DNA from: Ramlibacter sp. WS9
GTDB lineage: Bacteria; Pseudomonadota; Gammaproteobacteria; Burkholderiales; Burkholderiaceae_C
DNA: 64,000 bases
NCBI RefSeq assembly: GCF_003797765.1
Contig: NZ_RKMB01000015.1
Span: 62,001 to 126,000 of the forward strand
Reading direction: 5' to 3'
Shown in pieces: positions 34,444 through 43,831 of this stretch (its first letter is position 1; every line of letters begins with the position of its first letter). Both the position numbers and the translations under genes were made by a program. Below the pieces are notes generated by a model. The model ran no database searches and was not told where the DNA came from. It worked only from the letters and a program-made list of their open reading frames with translations.

Positions 34444-36711
34444 ATGAGCATTTTCAACAAGGTCACCAAGACGTTCCAGTGGGGCGCCCACTCCGTCAAG
34501 CTGGAAACCGGCGAGATCGCCCGGCAATCGGGCGGCGCCGTCGTCGTCGATATCGAAGGTACTGTGGTCCTGGCGACCGTGGTGGCGTCCAAGTCCGCCA
34601 AGCCGGGCCAGGACTTCTTCCCGCTGACCGTCGACTACATCGAGAAGACCTATGCCGCGGGCAAGATTCCCGGCAGCTTCTTCAAGCGTGAAGCCAAGCC
34701 CAGCGAGCACGAGACGCTGACCAGCCGCCTGATCGACCGCCCGATCCGCCCGCTGTTCCCCGAAGGCTTCCTCAATGAAGTGCACGTCGTCATCCACACG
34801 CTGTCGCTGAACCCCGAAGTTGACGCCGACATCGCCGCGATGATCGGCGTCAGCGCCGCGCTGGCGATTTCCGGCATCCCGTTCGCCGGCCCCATCGGCG
34901 CCGCGCGCGTGGGCTACATCAACGGCGAATACGTCCTGAACCCGGGCCAGACCCAGCGCAAGGATTCCCAGCTCGACCTGATCGTCGCCGGCACCGAAGC
35001 CGCCGTGCTGATGGTCGAATCGGAAGCGCAGCAGCTGTCCGAAGAAATCATGCTGGGCGCCGTGGTCTTCGGCCACGAGCAGGGCAACATCGCCATCAAC
35101 GCCATCCACGAGCTGGTCCGCGACGCGGGCAAGCCGGTGTGGGAATGGCAAGCGCCCGCCAAGGACGAGGCCTTCATCGCCAAGGTCAACGGCATTGCCG
35201 AACCCAAGCTGCGCGCGGTCTACCAGATCCGCAGCAAGCAGGCCCGCACCCAGGCTCTGCGCGAAGCCAACGCTTCCATCGTCGAAGCCCTGAAGGCCGA
35301 CGGCGGCGAATTCGACTCCGGCAAGCTGGGCGACCTGCTGTTCGCCGTCGAGGCGAAGATCGTGCGCGACCAGATCCTGGCCGGCGAACCCCGCATCGAC
35401 GGCCGTGACACTCGCACCGTGCGCCCCATCGAAATCCGCACCGGCGTGCTGCCCCGCACCCACGGCTCGGCGCTGTTCACGCGTGGCGAGACGCAGGCGC
35501 TGGTCGTCACGACGCTCGGCACCGAGCGCGACGCGCAGCGCATCGACGCGCTGATGGGCGAATACGAAGACCGCTTCATGTTCCACTACAACATGCCCCC
35601 CTTCGCCACCGGTGAAGTGGGCCGCATGGGCTCCACCAAGCGCCGCGAAATCGGCCACGGCCGCCTGGCCAAGCGCGCGCTCATCGCCGTGCTGCCGAGC
35701 AAGGACGAATTCCCCTACACGATGCGCGTCGTGTCCGAGATCACCGAATCCAACGGCTCGTCGTCGATGGCGTCGGTCTGCGGCGGCTGCCTGTCGCTGA
35801 TGGACGCGGGCGTCCCGATGAAGGCCCACGTGGCCGGCATCGCCATGGGCCTCATCAAGGAAGGCAACCGCTTCGCGGTGCTGACCGACATCCTGGGCGA
35901 CGAAGATCATCTGGGCGACATGGACTTCAAGGTCGCTGGCACCACCAACGGCATCTCGGCGCTGCAGATGGACATCAAGATCCAGGGCATCACCAAGGAA
36001 ATCATGCAGGTCGCCCTGGCCCAGGCCAAGGAAGCGCGCATGCACATCCTGGGCAAGATGCAGGAAGCCATGGGCTCGGCCAACACCGAAGTCTCCAGCT
36101 TCGCGCCCAAGCTCTACACGATGAAGATCAACCCCGAGAAGATCCGTGACGTGATCGGCAAGGGCGGCGCCGTCATTCGCGCGCTGACCGAAGAGACCGG
36201 CTGCCAGATCAACATCGAGGAAGACGGCACCATCACCATCGCCGCCACCGACGCCGCCAAGGCCGACGTTGCCAAGGCGCGCATCGAGCAGATCACCGCG
36301 GAAGTGGAAATCGGCAAGGTCTACGAAGGCCCGATCACCAAGATCCTCGACTTCGGCGCCCTGGTCAACCTGCTGCCCGGCAAGGACGGCCTGCTGCACA
36401 TCAGCCAGATTGCCCATGAGCGCGTGGAAAAAGTCACCGACTACCTGAGCGAAGGCCAGATCGTCAAGGTCAAGGTGCTCGAGACGGACGAAAAGGGCCG
36501 CGTCAAGCTGTCCATGAAGGCGCTGCTGGACCGTCCGGCCGGCGATTTCCAGGACCGCGCCCCGCGTGAAGACCGCCAGCCCCGCGAAGATCGCGGCCCG
36601 CGCGGTGACCGTGGCCCGCGTGAAGATCGCCCGCCGCGCGAAGACCGTCAGCCGCGTGGCGACCAGCAGCCGCGCGAACCGCAACAAGCACCGGTCGAAC
36701 CGCAAGAGTGA
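34444..36711 (+). CDS. pnp: Polyribonucleotide nucleotidyltransferase (PNPase)
   Basis: 755 aa. Phosphorolytic 3'-5' exoribonuclease of RNA decay. Two RNase PH cores (FKREAKPSEHETLTSRLIDR; RREIGHGRLAKRAL), then KH (VIGKGGAVIRALTEETG) and S1 (ILDFGALVNLLPGKDGLLHI) domains. The last about 50 residues are a repetitive tail of PRED/PRGD units, rich in Arg, Asp and Pro and longer than the usual end of PNPase. The stop overlaps the GTG of the next gene. Confidence 0.98.
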   Translation: MSIFNKVTKTFQWGAHSVKLETGEIARQSGGAVVVDIEGTVVLATVVASKSAKPGQDFFPLTVDYIEKTYAAGKIPGSFFKREAKPSEHETLTSRLIDRPIRPLFPEGFLNEVHVVIHTLSLNPEVDADIAAMIGVSAALAISGIPFAGPIGAARVGYINGEYVLNPGQTQRKDSQLDLIVAGTEAAVLMVESEAQQLSEEIMLGAVVFGHEQGNIAINAIHELVRDAGKPVWEWQAPAKDEAFIAKVNGIAEPKLRAVYQIRSKQARTQALREANASIVEALKADGGEFDSGKLGDLLFAVEAKIVRDQILAGEPRIDGRDTRTVRPIEIRTGVLPRTHGSALFTRGETQALVVTTLGTERDAQRIDALMGEYEDRFMFHYNMPPFATGEVGRMGSTKRREIGHGRLAKRALIAVLPSKDEFPYTMRVVSEITESNGSSSMASVCGGCLSLMDAGVPMKAHVAGIAMGLIKEGNRFAVLTDILGDEDHLGDMDFKVAGTTNGISALQMDIKIQGITKEIMQVALAQAKEARMHILGKMQEAMGSANTEVSSFAPKLYTMKINPEKIRDVIGKGGAVIRALTEETGCQINIEEDGTITIAATDAAKADVAKARIEQITAEVEIGKVYEGPITKILDFGALVNLLPGKDGLLHISQIAHERVEKVTDYLSEGQIVKVKVLETDEKGRVKLSMKALLDRPAGDFQDRAPREDRQPREDRGPRGDRGPREDRPPREDRQPRGDQQPREPQQAPVEPQE

Positions 36712-37727
36712 AAGCCGTCGAGATCAGCTCGTACGGGCCGCCCGGCGTGCTGCGCCTGGGCGAGCGTCCCGCGCCTGTGCCGGGCGCGGGCGAGCTCCTG
36801 ATACGGGTCACCGCTTCCGGCATCAACCGCCCGGACGTCCTGCAGCGCACGGGCAATTACCCGGTGCCGCCGGGCGCCTCTGACATCCCGGGGCTCGAAG
36901 TGGCCGGCGAAATCGTCGATGGCGACGCGCAAGCCATGGCCGCGGCCGGCTTCCAGAAGGGCGACCGCGTTTGCGCGCTGGTTGCCGGGGGCGGCTACGC
37001 CGAGCTGTGCGTTGCGCCTGTCGGCCAATGCCTGCCCGTGCCGAAGGGCCTGAGCGACATCGAGGCGGCTTCGCTGCCCGAAACCTTCTTCACCGTCTGG
37101 AGCAATGTGTTCGATCGCGGTCGTCTGAAGGCCGGCGAGACGTTCATGGTCCAGGGCGGCACGAGCGGCATCGGCGTGACGGCGATCCAATTGGCCAAGG
37201 CGCTGGGCGATGGCGTGAACGCGCCTGCGACGCGGGTGATCGCCACCGCCGGCAGCGACGACAAGTGCGACGCCTGCGTGAAACTCGGCGCTGATCACGC
37301 GATCAACTACAAGACGAAGGACTTTGCCGAGGAGGTGAAGAGCCTCACGGGCGGCAAGGGCGTCGACGTCATCCTCGACATGGTCGCGGGTGCCTACGTC
37401 GCGCGCGAAGTCGGCTGCATGGCCGAGGACGGCCGCATCGTCATCATCGCAGTGCAGGGCGGCACGAAGGCGGAATTCAATGCAGGCCTGGTGCTGCGCA
37501 AGCGCCTCACCATCACTGGCTCGACGCTGCGGCCGCGCTCGATCGAATTCAAGGCCGACATCGCGCGTTCGCTCCAGGCCAAGGTGTGGCCGCTGCTGGA
37601 AAGCGGCGCCATCAAGCCCGTGATTCACAGCGTGTTCCCGGCAGCCGATGCCGCCAAGGCCCACGAGTTGATGGAGTCCAACCAGCACGTCGGCAAGATC
37701 GTGCTCACCTGGGCTGAACAGAAATGA
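36708..37727 (+). CDS. NAD(P)H:quinone oxidoreductase (QOR/PIG3-like, MDR family)
   Basis: 339 aa, GTG start inside the pnp stop (GTGA). Zinc-free medium-chain reductase: INRPDVLQRTGNYPVPPGA, NADPH-binding loop VQGGTSGIGVTAIQLAKAL, and GKGVDVILDMVAG. It is placed between pnp and tpiA with four-base overlaps on both sides. Physiological substrate unknown. Confidence 0.92.
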   Translation: MKAVEISSYGPPGVLRLGERPAPVPGAGELLIRVTASGINRPDVLQRTGNYPVPPGASDIPGLEVAGEIVDGDAQAMAAAGFQKGDRVCALVAGGGYAELCVAPVGQCLPVPKGLSDIEAASLPETFFTVWSNVFDRGRLKAGETFMVQGGTSGIGVTAIQLAKALGDGVNAPATRVIATAGSDDKCDACVKLGADHAINYKTKDFAEEVKSLTGGKGVDVILDMVAGAYVAREVGCMAEDGRIVIIAVQGGTKAEFNAGLVLRKRLTITGSTLRPRSIEFKADIARSLQAKVWPLLESGAIKPVIHSVFPAADAAKAHELMESNQHVGKIVLTWAEQK

Positions 37728-38467
37728 AAAAGAAACTCATCGCCGGCAACTGGAAGATGAACGGCGACCTGGCCGCCAACGACGCGCTGGTGCGCGCCGT
37801 CATCGCCGGCATGAAGGACGCCGCATGCACGGTGGCCGTCTGCGTGCCGGCCCCGTATCTCGCGCAGGTGCAGATGCTGCGTACCGGTTCCGCGCTGGAA
37901 GTGGGCGCGCAGGACGTGTCGCAGCACGAGCGCGGCGCGTACACCGGCGAAGTGTCGGCGGCGATGCTGAAGGAATTCGGCGTGCGTTACGCCATCGTCG
38001 GCCACTCCGAGCGCAGGCAATACCACGGCGAAACCGACGCGCTGGTGGCCGAGAAGGCGCGCGTCGCGCTGGCGGCGGGCGTCACGCCCATCGTCTGCGT
38101 CGGCGAAACGCTGGCGGAACGCGAGGGTGGCAAGACCGAAGAGGTGGTCAAACGCCAAATGGCCGCGGTGATCCACACCAACGGGCATTGCATCAGCGAG
38201 ATCGTCGTGGCTTATGAGCCGGTCTGGGCGATCGGCACCGGCCGCACGGCTACGCCCGAGCAGGCCCAACAGGTGCACGCGCTGCTGCGAGCGCAGCTCA
38301 AGGCGGCGACCGAACATTCGGGCCGCATCCATCTTCTCTACGGCGGCAGCATGAACGCGGCCAACGCGGCGGCCCTGCTGGCGCAACCCGACATCGATGG
38401 CGGGCTCGTCGGCGGCGCTTCGCTCAAGGCGGCGGACTTTCTGCAAATCGTCGGGGCCGCGCGCTAG
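37724..38467 (+). CDS. tpiA: Triosephosphate isomerase
   Basis: 247 aa. Interconverts dihydroxyacetone phosphate and glyceraldehyde 3-phosphate. Motifs: AGNWKMNG with the catalytic lysine, VGHSERRQYHGE with the catalytic histidine, and AYEPVWAIGTGRTA with the catalytic glutamate and flexible loop. It overlaps the quinone oxidoreductase gene by ATGA. Confidence 0.98.
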   Translation: MKKKLIAGNWKMNGDLAANDALVRAVIAGMKDAACTVAVCVPAPYLAQVQMLRTGSALEVGAQDVSQHERGAYTGEVSAAMLKEFGVRYAIVGHSERRQYHGETDALVAEKARVALAAGVTPIVCVGETLAEREGGKTEEVVKRQMAAVIHTNGHCISEIVVAYEPVWAIGTGRTATPEQAQQVHALLRAQLKAATEHSGRIHLLYGGSMNAANAAALLAQPDIDGGLVGGASLKAADFLQIVGAAR

Positions 38468-38503
38468 GCGCCGTCCGTCACAAGAATCAGGAGTAAACAG
38501 GAA

Positions 38504-38920
38504 ATGAACGTTTTGCTTACCGTCGTCCTCGCCGTGCAGATGCTCACGGCGCTCGGCATGATCGGCCTCATCCTCATCCAGCACGGCAAGGGCGCCGACA
38601 TGGGTGCTGCTTTCGGCAGCGGCAGCTCGGGCAGCCTGTTCGGCGCCAGCGGCAGCGCCAACTTCCTGTCCCGCACCACGGCTGTGCTGGCGGCGGTGTT
38701 TTTCGCCTGCACGCTGGCGCTCGCCTACTTCGGCAACTTGCGTGCACCCGAGTCGGGTAGTGTGCTCGACCGGGCCGGCGCGCCTGCCACTGCCCCGGCG
38801 CCTGCAGCGTCAGGCGCAGCGCAGATTCCCGGCACCGCGGCACCCGCGCCCGCTACGTCCACGGTTCCCGCTCCGGCAGCGCCTGCCGCGTCGGGTGCCG
38901 GCTTGATCCCAGTCAAGTGA
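38504..38920 (+). CDS. secG: Preprotein translocase subunit SecG
   Basis: 138 aa. Two membrane helices (VLLTVVLAVQMLTALGMIGL; TTAVLAAVFFACTLALAYFG) joined by the conserved GKGADMGAAFGSGSSGSLFG loop. A 60-residue Ala/Pro-rich tail follows, common in betaproteobacterial SecG. Part of the SecYEG channel. Confidence 0.97.
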   Translation: MNVLLTVVLAVQMLTALGMIGLILIQHGKGADMGAAFGSGSSGSLFGASGSANFLSRTTAVLAAVFFACTLALAYFGNLRAPESGSVLDRAGAPATAPAPAASGAAQIPGTAAPAPATSTVPAPAAPAASGAGLIPVK

Positions 38921-39035
38921 CGCAAACATAGATTCCGCAGGTGGAGAAGGGCCTGTATTTAAGGGTAAACTCCAAGGCTGTCCGGGAAGCTAAAAATCGC
39001 GAGATTCCTCATGCCCACCCGGGCAGGAAAAAACC

Positions 39036-39120
39036 GCCGTCGTGGTGAAATTGGTAGACACGCTATCTTGAGGGGGTAGTGGCGAAAGCTGTGCGAGTTC
39101 GAGTCTCGCCGACGGCACCA
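39036..39120 (+). tRNA. tRNA-Leu (anticodon GAG)
   Basis: The 85-base gene has a 7-bp acceptor stem GCCGTCG/CGACGGC with encoded CCA, anticodon stem CTATC/GGTAG around loop TTGAGGG (anticodon GAG), a long class-II variable arm, and TTCGAGT in the T-loop. It lies between secG and nuoA, a common position in proteobacteria. Confidence 0.96.
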
Positions 39121-39131
39121 AACAAGAAAAT

Positions 39132-39153
39132 CCCGCCGGGACGCATCGGCGGG
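39132..39153 (+). other. Hairpin between tRNA-Leu and nuoA
   Basis: CCCGCCG (39132-39138) pairs perfectly with CGGCGGG (39147-39153). There is no T-run after it, so it may mark a processing boundary or weak attenuator between the tRNA and the nuo messenger. Confidence 0.55.
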
Positions 39154-39179
39154 TCAAAGTGCGGATTACAGCCCTCAAG

Positions 39180-39551
39180 ATGAACTTAGACCAGTACCTC
39201 CCTGTCCTCCTGTTCATCCTTGTCGGCGTTGCGGTCGGCGTCCTGCCCCAGGTGCTGGGCTGGGCCTTCAGCAGCCTGATGGGCTTCCAGAAGCCTGACG
39301 CGGCAAAGAACTCCCCCTATGAATGCGGCTTCGAAGCTTTCGAAGACGCGCGCATGAAGTTCGACGTGCGCTACTACCTGGTCGCGATCCTCTTCATCCT
39401 GTTCGACCTGGAAATCGCTTTCCTCTTCCCCTGGGCGGTCGCCCTGAAGGAAATCGGCCCCGCCGGCTTCTGGGCCATGATGGTCTTTCTGGCCATCCTC
39501 GTCGTGGGCTTCGTGTACGAATGGAAAAAGGGCGCGCTCGACTGGGAGTGA
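39180..39551 (+). CDS. nuoA: Complex I subunit A
   Basis: 123 aa. Three membrane helices and the conserved loop NSPYECGFEAFEDARMKFDVRYY (in parts) that contacts the quinone cavity. I start at ATG 39180 (MNLDQYLPVLL), not at the upstream in-frame GTG. First gene of the 14-gene nuo operon. Confidence 0.96.
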   Translation: MNLDQYLPVLLFILVGVAVGVLPQVLGWAFSSLMGFQKPDAAKNSPYECGFEAFEDARMKFDVRYYLVAILFILFDLEIAFLFPWAVALKEIGPAGFWAMMVFLAILVVGFVYEWKKGALDWE

Positions 39552-39582
39552 TCCCGCTGCTCGCGCACCCCAAGGAATAACT

Positions 39583-40062
39583 ATGGCCAACGAAGGCATT
39601 CTCGAAAAGGGCATGGTCACCACGACCGTGGACTCGGTCGTCAACTGGGCCAAGACCGGCTCGCTCTGGCCGATGACGTTCGGCCTGGCGTGCTGCGCGG
39701 TGGAGATGATGCACGCCGGTGCGGCGCGCTACGACATCGACCGCTTCGGCATGCTGTTTCGCCCCAGCCCCCGTCAGTCCGACCTGATGATCGTCGCCGG
39801 CACGCTGTGCAACAAGATGGCGCCGGCGCTGCGCAAGGTGTATGACCAGATGCCGGAGCCGCGCTGGGTCCTCTCCATGGGCTCGTGCGCCAATGGCGGC
39901 GGCTACTACCACTACAGCTATTCGGTGGTCCGCGGCTGCGACCGCATCGTGCCGGTCGACGTGTACGTGCCGGGCTGCCCGCCCACGGCGGAAGCCTTGC
40001 TCTACGGGATCATCCAGCTGCAGCAAAAGATCCGCCGCACGCAAACCATTGCCAGGGCATGA
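39583..40062 (+). CDS. nuoB: Complex I subunit B (N2 cluster)
   Basis: 159 aa. Carries cluster N2, the last Fe-S centre before quinone: cysteines in FGLACCAVEMM, MGSCANGGGYY and VPGCPPTAEAL. Peripheral arm, next to NuoD. Stop overlaps the nuoC start. Confidence 0.97.
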   Translation: MANEGILEKGMVTTTVDSVVNWAKTGSLWPMTFGLACCAVEMMHAGAARYDIDRFGMLFRPSPRQSDLMIVAGTLCNKMAPALRKVYDQMPEPRWVLSMGSCANGGGYYHYSYSVVRGCDRIVPVDVYVPGCPPTAEALLYGIIQLQQKIRRTQTIARA

Positions 40063-40685
40063 ACGACATGCCGCTGAACACCCCCTTCGCCGTCAAGCCC
40101 GAAGAGCTCAAGGAAGTGCTCGCGTCCACGCTGGGCGCCCTGGCCAAGAGCGTCGAGCTGCGCCTGGGCGAGCTCACCGTCACGGTGGCCGCTGCCGACT
40201 ACCTGGCCGCCGCCCAGCTGTTGCGCGACGCGCCCGGCTGCCAGTTCGAACAGCTGCTCGACCTGTGCGGGCTCGATTACTCCGAGTGGGGCGACGGCCG
40301 CTGGGAGGGCGCGCGTTTCTGCGTGGCCAGCCACCTGCTGTCCGTCAGCCTGAACCAGCGCGTGCGCCTGAAGGTGTTCGCCCCCGATGACGAGCTGCCG
40401 GTCGTGGATTCGCTCACCGGCCTCTGGAGCTCGGCCAACTGGTTCGAGCGCGAGGCGTTCGACCTGTACGGCATCGTCTTCGAAGGCCACGCCGACCTGC
40501 GCCGCATCCTCACCGACTACGGCTTCATCGGCCACCCGTTCCGCAAGGACTTCCCGGTGTCGGGCCACGTCGAGATGCGCTACGACCCGGAACGCCAGCG
40601 CGTCATTTACCAGCCCGTGACGATCGAGCCGCGAGAGATCACGCCGCGGATCATCCGCGAAGAGAACTATGGGGGCCTGCACTGA
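40059..40685 (+). CDS. nuoC: Complex I subunit C (30 kDa)
   Basis: 208 aa. The 30-kDa signature is ANWFEREAFDLYGIVFEGHADLR (in parts), ending GHPFRKDFP. Separate from NuoD, unlike the E. coli NuoCD fusion. Start by ATGA overlap at 40059; a second in-frame ATG follows at 40068. Confidence 0.96.
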   Translation: MNDMPLNTPFAVKPEELKEVLASTLGALAKSVELRLGELTVTVAAADYLAAAQLLRDAPGCQFEQLLDLCGLDYSEWGDGRWEGARFCVASHLLSVSLNQRVRLKVFAPDDELPVVDSLTGLWSSANWFEREAFDLYGIVFEGHADLRRILTDYGFIGHPFRKDFPVSGHVEMRYDPERQRVIYQPVTIEPREITPRIIREENYGGLH

Positions 40686-40686
40686 G

Positions 40687-41940
40687 ATGGCCGAGATCAA
40701 GAACTACACCCTCAACTTCGGTCCGCAGCACCCGGCGGCGCACGGCGTGCTGCGTCTGGTGCTCGAACTGGACGGCGAAGTGATCCAGCGCGCCGACCCG
40801 CACATCGGCCTCTTGCACCGCGCCACCGAAAAGCTCGCCGAAACGCGCACCTACATCCAGTCGCTGCCCTACATGGACCGGCTGGATTACGTGTCGATGA
40901 TGTGCAACGAGCACGCCTACTGCCTGGCCATCGAGAAGATGATGGGCCTGGAAGTGCCGGTTCGCGCGCAATACATCCGCGTGATGTTCTCCGAGATCAC
41001 GCGGCTGATGAACCACCTGCTGTGGCTGGGCGCGCACGGGCTGGACTGCGGCGCGATGAACATCCTCATCTACTGCTTCCGCGAGCGCGAAGACCTGTTT
41101 GACATGTACGAGGCTGTCTCCGGCGCGCGCATGCACGCGGCGTATTTCCGCCCGGGCGGTGTCTACCGCGACCTGCCCGACAGCATGCCGCAGTACAAGG
41201 TCAACAAGATCCGCAACGAACGCGCGATCAAGCGGCTCAACGAGAACCGCACAGGTTCGCTGCTTGACTTCATCGAAGATTTCACCAAGCGCTTCCCCCA
41301 CTACGTGGACGAATACGAGACGCTGCTTACCGACAACCGCATCTGGAAGCAGCGCACCGTCGGCATCGGCGTGGTGACGCCGGAGCGCGCGCTGAACCTG
41401 GGCTTCACCGGCCCCATGCTGCGCGGCTCGGGCATCGCGTGGGATCTGCGCAAGAAGCAGCCGTACGACGTGTACGAGCACATGGACTTCGACATCCCCG
41501 TCGGCAAGACGGGTGACTGCTACGACCGCTACCTGGTGCGCGTGCAGGAAATGCGCGAGTCCAACCGCATCATCAAGCAGTGCGTCGATTGGCTGCGTGC
41601 CAACCCCGGCCCCGTGATCACCGACAACCACAAGGTGGCCGCGCCCGACCGCGAGTCGATGAAGGCCAACATGGAAGAGCTGATCCACCACTTCAAGCTC
41701 TTCTCCGAAGGCTTCCGCGTCCCGGCCGGCGAGGCGTACGCGGCGGTGGAGCACCCGAAGGGCGAGTTCGGCATCTACATCGTGAGCGACGGCGCCAACA
41801 AGCCTTACCGCCTGAAGATCCGTCCGCCGGGCTTTCCCCACCTGGCCGCCCTTGACGAGATGGGCCGCGGCCACATGATCGCCGACGCCGTCGCGATCAT
41901 CGGCACCATGGACATCGTGTTCGGAGAGATTGACCGATGA
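40687..41940 (+). CDS. nuoD: Complex I subunit D (49 kDa)
   Basis: 417 aa. MAEIKNYTLNFGPQHPAAHGVLR is the diagnostic start (read in parts), with the quinone-site histidine in GPQHPAAHG. Start at ATG 40687, one base after the nuoC stop. Forms the quinone pocket with NuoB. Confidence 0.97.
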   Translation: MAEIKNYTLNFGPQHPAAHGVLRLVLELDGEVIQRADPHIGLLHRATEKLAETRTYIQSLPYMDRLDYVSMMCNEHAYCLAIEKMMGLEVPVRAQYIRVMFSEITRLMNHLLWLGAHGLDCGAMNILIYCFREREDLFDMYEAVSGARMHAAYFRPGGVYRDLPDSMPQYKVNKIRNERAIKRLNENRTGSLLDFIEDFTKRFPHYVDEYETLLTDNRIWKQRTVGIGVVTPERALNLGFTGPMLRGSGIAWDLRKKQPYDVYEHMDFDIPVGKTGDCYDRYLVRVQEMRESNRIIKQCVDWLRANPGPVITDNHKVAAPDRESMKANMEELIHHFKLFSEGFRVPAGEAYAAVEHPKGEFGIYIVSDGANKPYRLKIRPPGFPHLAALDEMGRGHMIADAVAIIGTMDIVFGEIDR

Positions 41941-42425
41941 TTTCTGAATCGACAAAAGCGCTCTTCGACAAGGAAGTCGCGAAGTACCCGCCCGAGCAGA
42001 AGCAGTCGGCCGTGATGGCCCTGCTGGCCATCGTGCAGAAGGAAGAGGGCTGGGTCAGCCGCGACAGCGAGAACATCGTCGCGGAATACCTGGGCATGGC
42101 GCCTATCGCCGTGCACGAGGTCACGACCTTCTACAACATGTACAACCAGAAGCCGGTGGGCAAGTACAAGCTCAACGTCTGTACCAACCTGCCGTGCCAG
42201 CTGCGCGACGGCGCGCGTGCGCTGCGCCATCTGGAGCATCGCCTCGGCATCGCGATGGGCGAGACCACGCGCGATGGCATGTTCACCCTGCAGCAATCCG
42301 AATGCCTGGGCGCCTGCGCCGATTCGCCGGTGATGCTGGTGAACGACCGCACGATGTGCAGCTTCATGAGCGACGACAAGCTCGACCAGCTGATCGATGG
42401 TTTGAAGAAGGCGGAGCAAGCATGA
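41937..42425 (+). CDS. nuoE: Complex I subunit E ([2Fe-2S])
   Basis: 162 aa. Thioredoxin-like subunit with cluster N1a ligands in NVCTNLPC and SECLGAC. ATGA overlaps on both ends (nuoD, nuoF). Confidence 0.97.
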   Translation: MISESTKALFDKEVAKYPPEQKQSAVMALLAIVQKEEGWVSRDSENIVAEYLGMAPIAVHEVTTFYNMYNQKPVGKYKLNVCTNLPCQLRDGARALRHLEHRLGIAMGETTRDGMFTLQQSECLGACADSPVMLVNDRTMCSFMSDDKLDQLIDGLKKAEQA

Positions 42426-43831
42426 ACGCCGATCAAGTGCTGGCGCAATTCCAGGCCACGGGCGTGCAAACGTGCTTCCATGGCCGCCACATCAACCCGC
42501 AGATCTATGCGGATCTCGATGGCACCAACTGGCGCCTGAAGGACTATGAATCGCGCGGCGGCTATCAGGCCTTGCGCAAGATCCTGACCGAAGTGAACGC
42601 CGAGGGCGTTGTCGGCCTCACGCAAGACCAGGTGATCGCCACCGTCAAGGAATCGGCGCTGCGCGGCCGCGGCGGCGCGGGCTTTCCCACCGGCCTGAAG
42701 TGGAGCTTCATGCCCCGCCAGTTCCCGGGTCAGAAGTACCTGGTGTGCAACTCCGACGAAGGCGAGCCGGGCACCTGCAAGGACCGCGACATCCTGCAGT
42801 TCAACCCGCACATCGTCATCGAAGGCATGATCATCGCGGCCTACGCGATGGGCATCAACGTAGGCTACAACTACATCCACGGCGAGATTTTCGAGACCTA
42901 CGACCGCTTCGAGGAAGCGCTGGAAGAGGCGAGGGCGGCGGGCTATCTGGGCGACAAGATCCTGGGCTCCAACTACTCGTTCCAGCTGCACGCGGCCCAC
43001 GGCTTCGGCGCCTACATCTGCGGCGAAGAAACCGCGCTGCTTGAATCGCTCGAAGGCAAGAAGGGCCAGCCGCGCTTCAAGCCGCCGTTCCCGGCCAGCT
43101 TCGGCCTGTACGGCAAGCCGACCACCATCAACAACACCGAAACCTTCGCGGCGGTGCCCTGGATCATCCGCAATGGCGGCCAGGCCTACCTGGAGTGTGG
43201 CAAGCCGAACAACGGCGGCACGAAGATCTACTCGGTCTCCGGCGACGTGGAGCTGCCCGGCAACTACGAAGTGCCGCTGGGCACGCCGTTCACCAAGCTG
43301 CTGGAGCTCGCCGGCGGTGTGCGCAAGGGCCGCAAGCTCAAGGCGGTGATCCCCGGCGGATCGTCGGCGCCGGTGCTGCCGGCCGACATCATGAACACCT
43401 GCACGATGGACTACGACTCCATCGCCAAGGCCGGCTCCATGCTGGGCTCGGGCGCCGTCATCGTGATGGACGACTCGCGCGACATGGTGGAGTCACTGCT
43501 GCGCCTGTCGTACTTCTACATGCACGAATCGTGCGGCCAATGCACGCCTTGCCGCGAAGGCACGGGCTGGCTCTGGCGCGTGGTGGACCGCATCCACCAT
43601 GGCCATGGCAAGCCGAGCGACATGGACCTGCTGAACTCGGTAGCCGACAACATCCAGGGCCGCACCATCTGCGCCCTGGGCGACGCGGCGGCGATGCCCG
43701 TGCGCGCAATGATCAAGCACTTCCGCCACGAGTTCGAAGCCAAGATTAACAAAGCTGTCGCCGGGGCAGCCCTCACCCCGGCCCTCTCCCAAGGGGAGAG
43801 GGTGAGAACAGAAGCGCGGAGCGCTCCATGA
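42422..43831 (+). CDS. nuoF: Complex I subunit F (NADH/FMN site)
   Basis: 469 aa. NADH- and FMN-binding subunit: RGRGGAGFPTGLKWSFMP and GAYICGEETALLESLEG; cluster N3 cysteines in SCGQCTPCREGTGW. The last about 25 residues (AALTPALSQGERVRTEARSAP) are coded by a palindromic repeat, not by family sequence, so the natural C-terminus has been replaced or extended. Confidence 0.96.
   Translation: MNADQVLAQFQATGVQTCFHGRHINPQIYADLDGTNWRLKDYESRGGYQALRKILTEVNAEGVVGLTQDQVIATVKESALRGRGGAGFPTGLKWSFMPRQFPGQKYLVCNSDEGEPGTCKDRDILQFNPHIVIEGMIIAAYAMGINVGYNYIHGEIFETYDRFEEALEEARAAGYLGDKILGSNYSFQLHAAHGFGAYICGEETALLESLEGKKGQPRFKPPFPASFGLYGKPTTINNTETFAAVPWIIRNGGQAYLECGKPNNGGTKIYSVSGDVELPGNYEVPLGTPFTKLLELAGGVRKGRKLKAVIPGGSSAPVLPADIMNTCTMDYDSIAKAGSMLGSGAVIVMDDSRDMVESLLRLSYFYMHESCGQCTPCREGTGWLWRVVDRIHHGHGKPSDMDLLNSVADNIQGRTICALGDAAAMPVRAMIKHFRHEFEAKINKAVAGAALTPALSQGERVRTEARSAP
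43771..43808 (+). repeat. Palindromic repeat forming the nuoF 3' end
   Basis: CCTCACCCC followed by CCCTCTCCC(43782-43790) and GGGGAGAGGG (43793-43802), a hairpin with flanks typical of the widespread LTPALSQGERV-coding repeat. It is read in frame with nuoF and ends about 20 bases before the nuoG start. Confidence 0.85.

Noticed and set aside
34375..36705. Open frame of 776 codons antisense to pnp
   Set aside because: Compositional shadow of PNPase; no recognisable domain.
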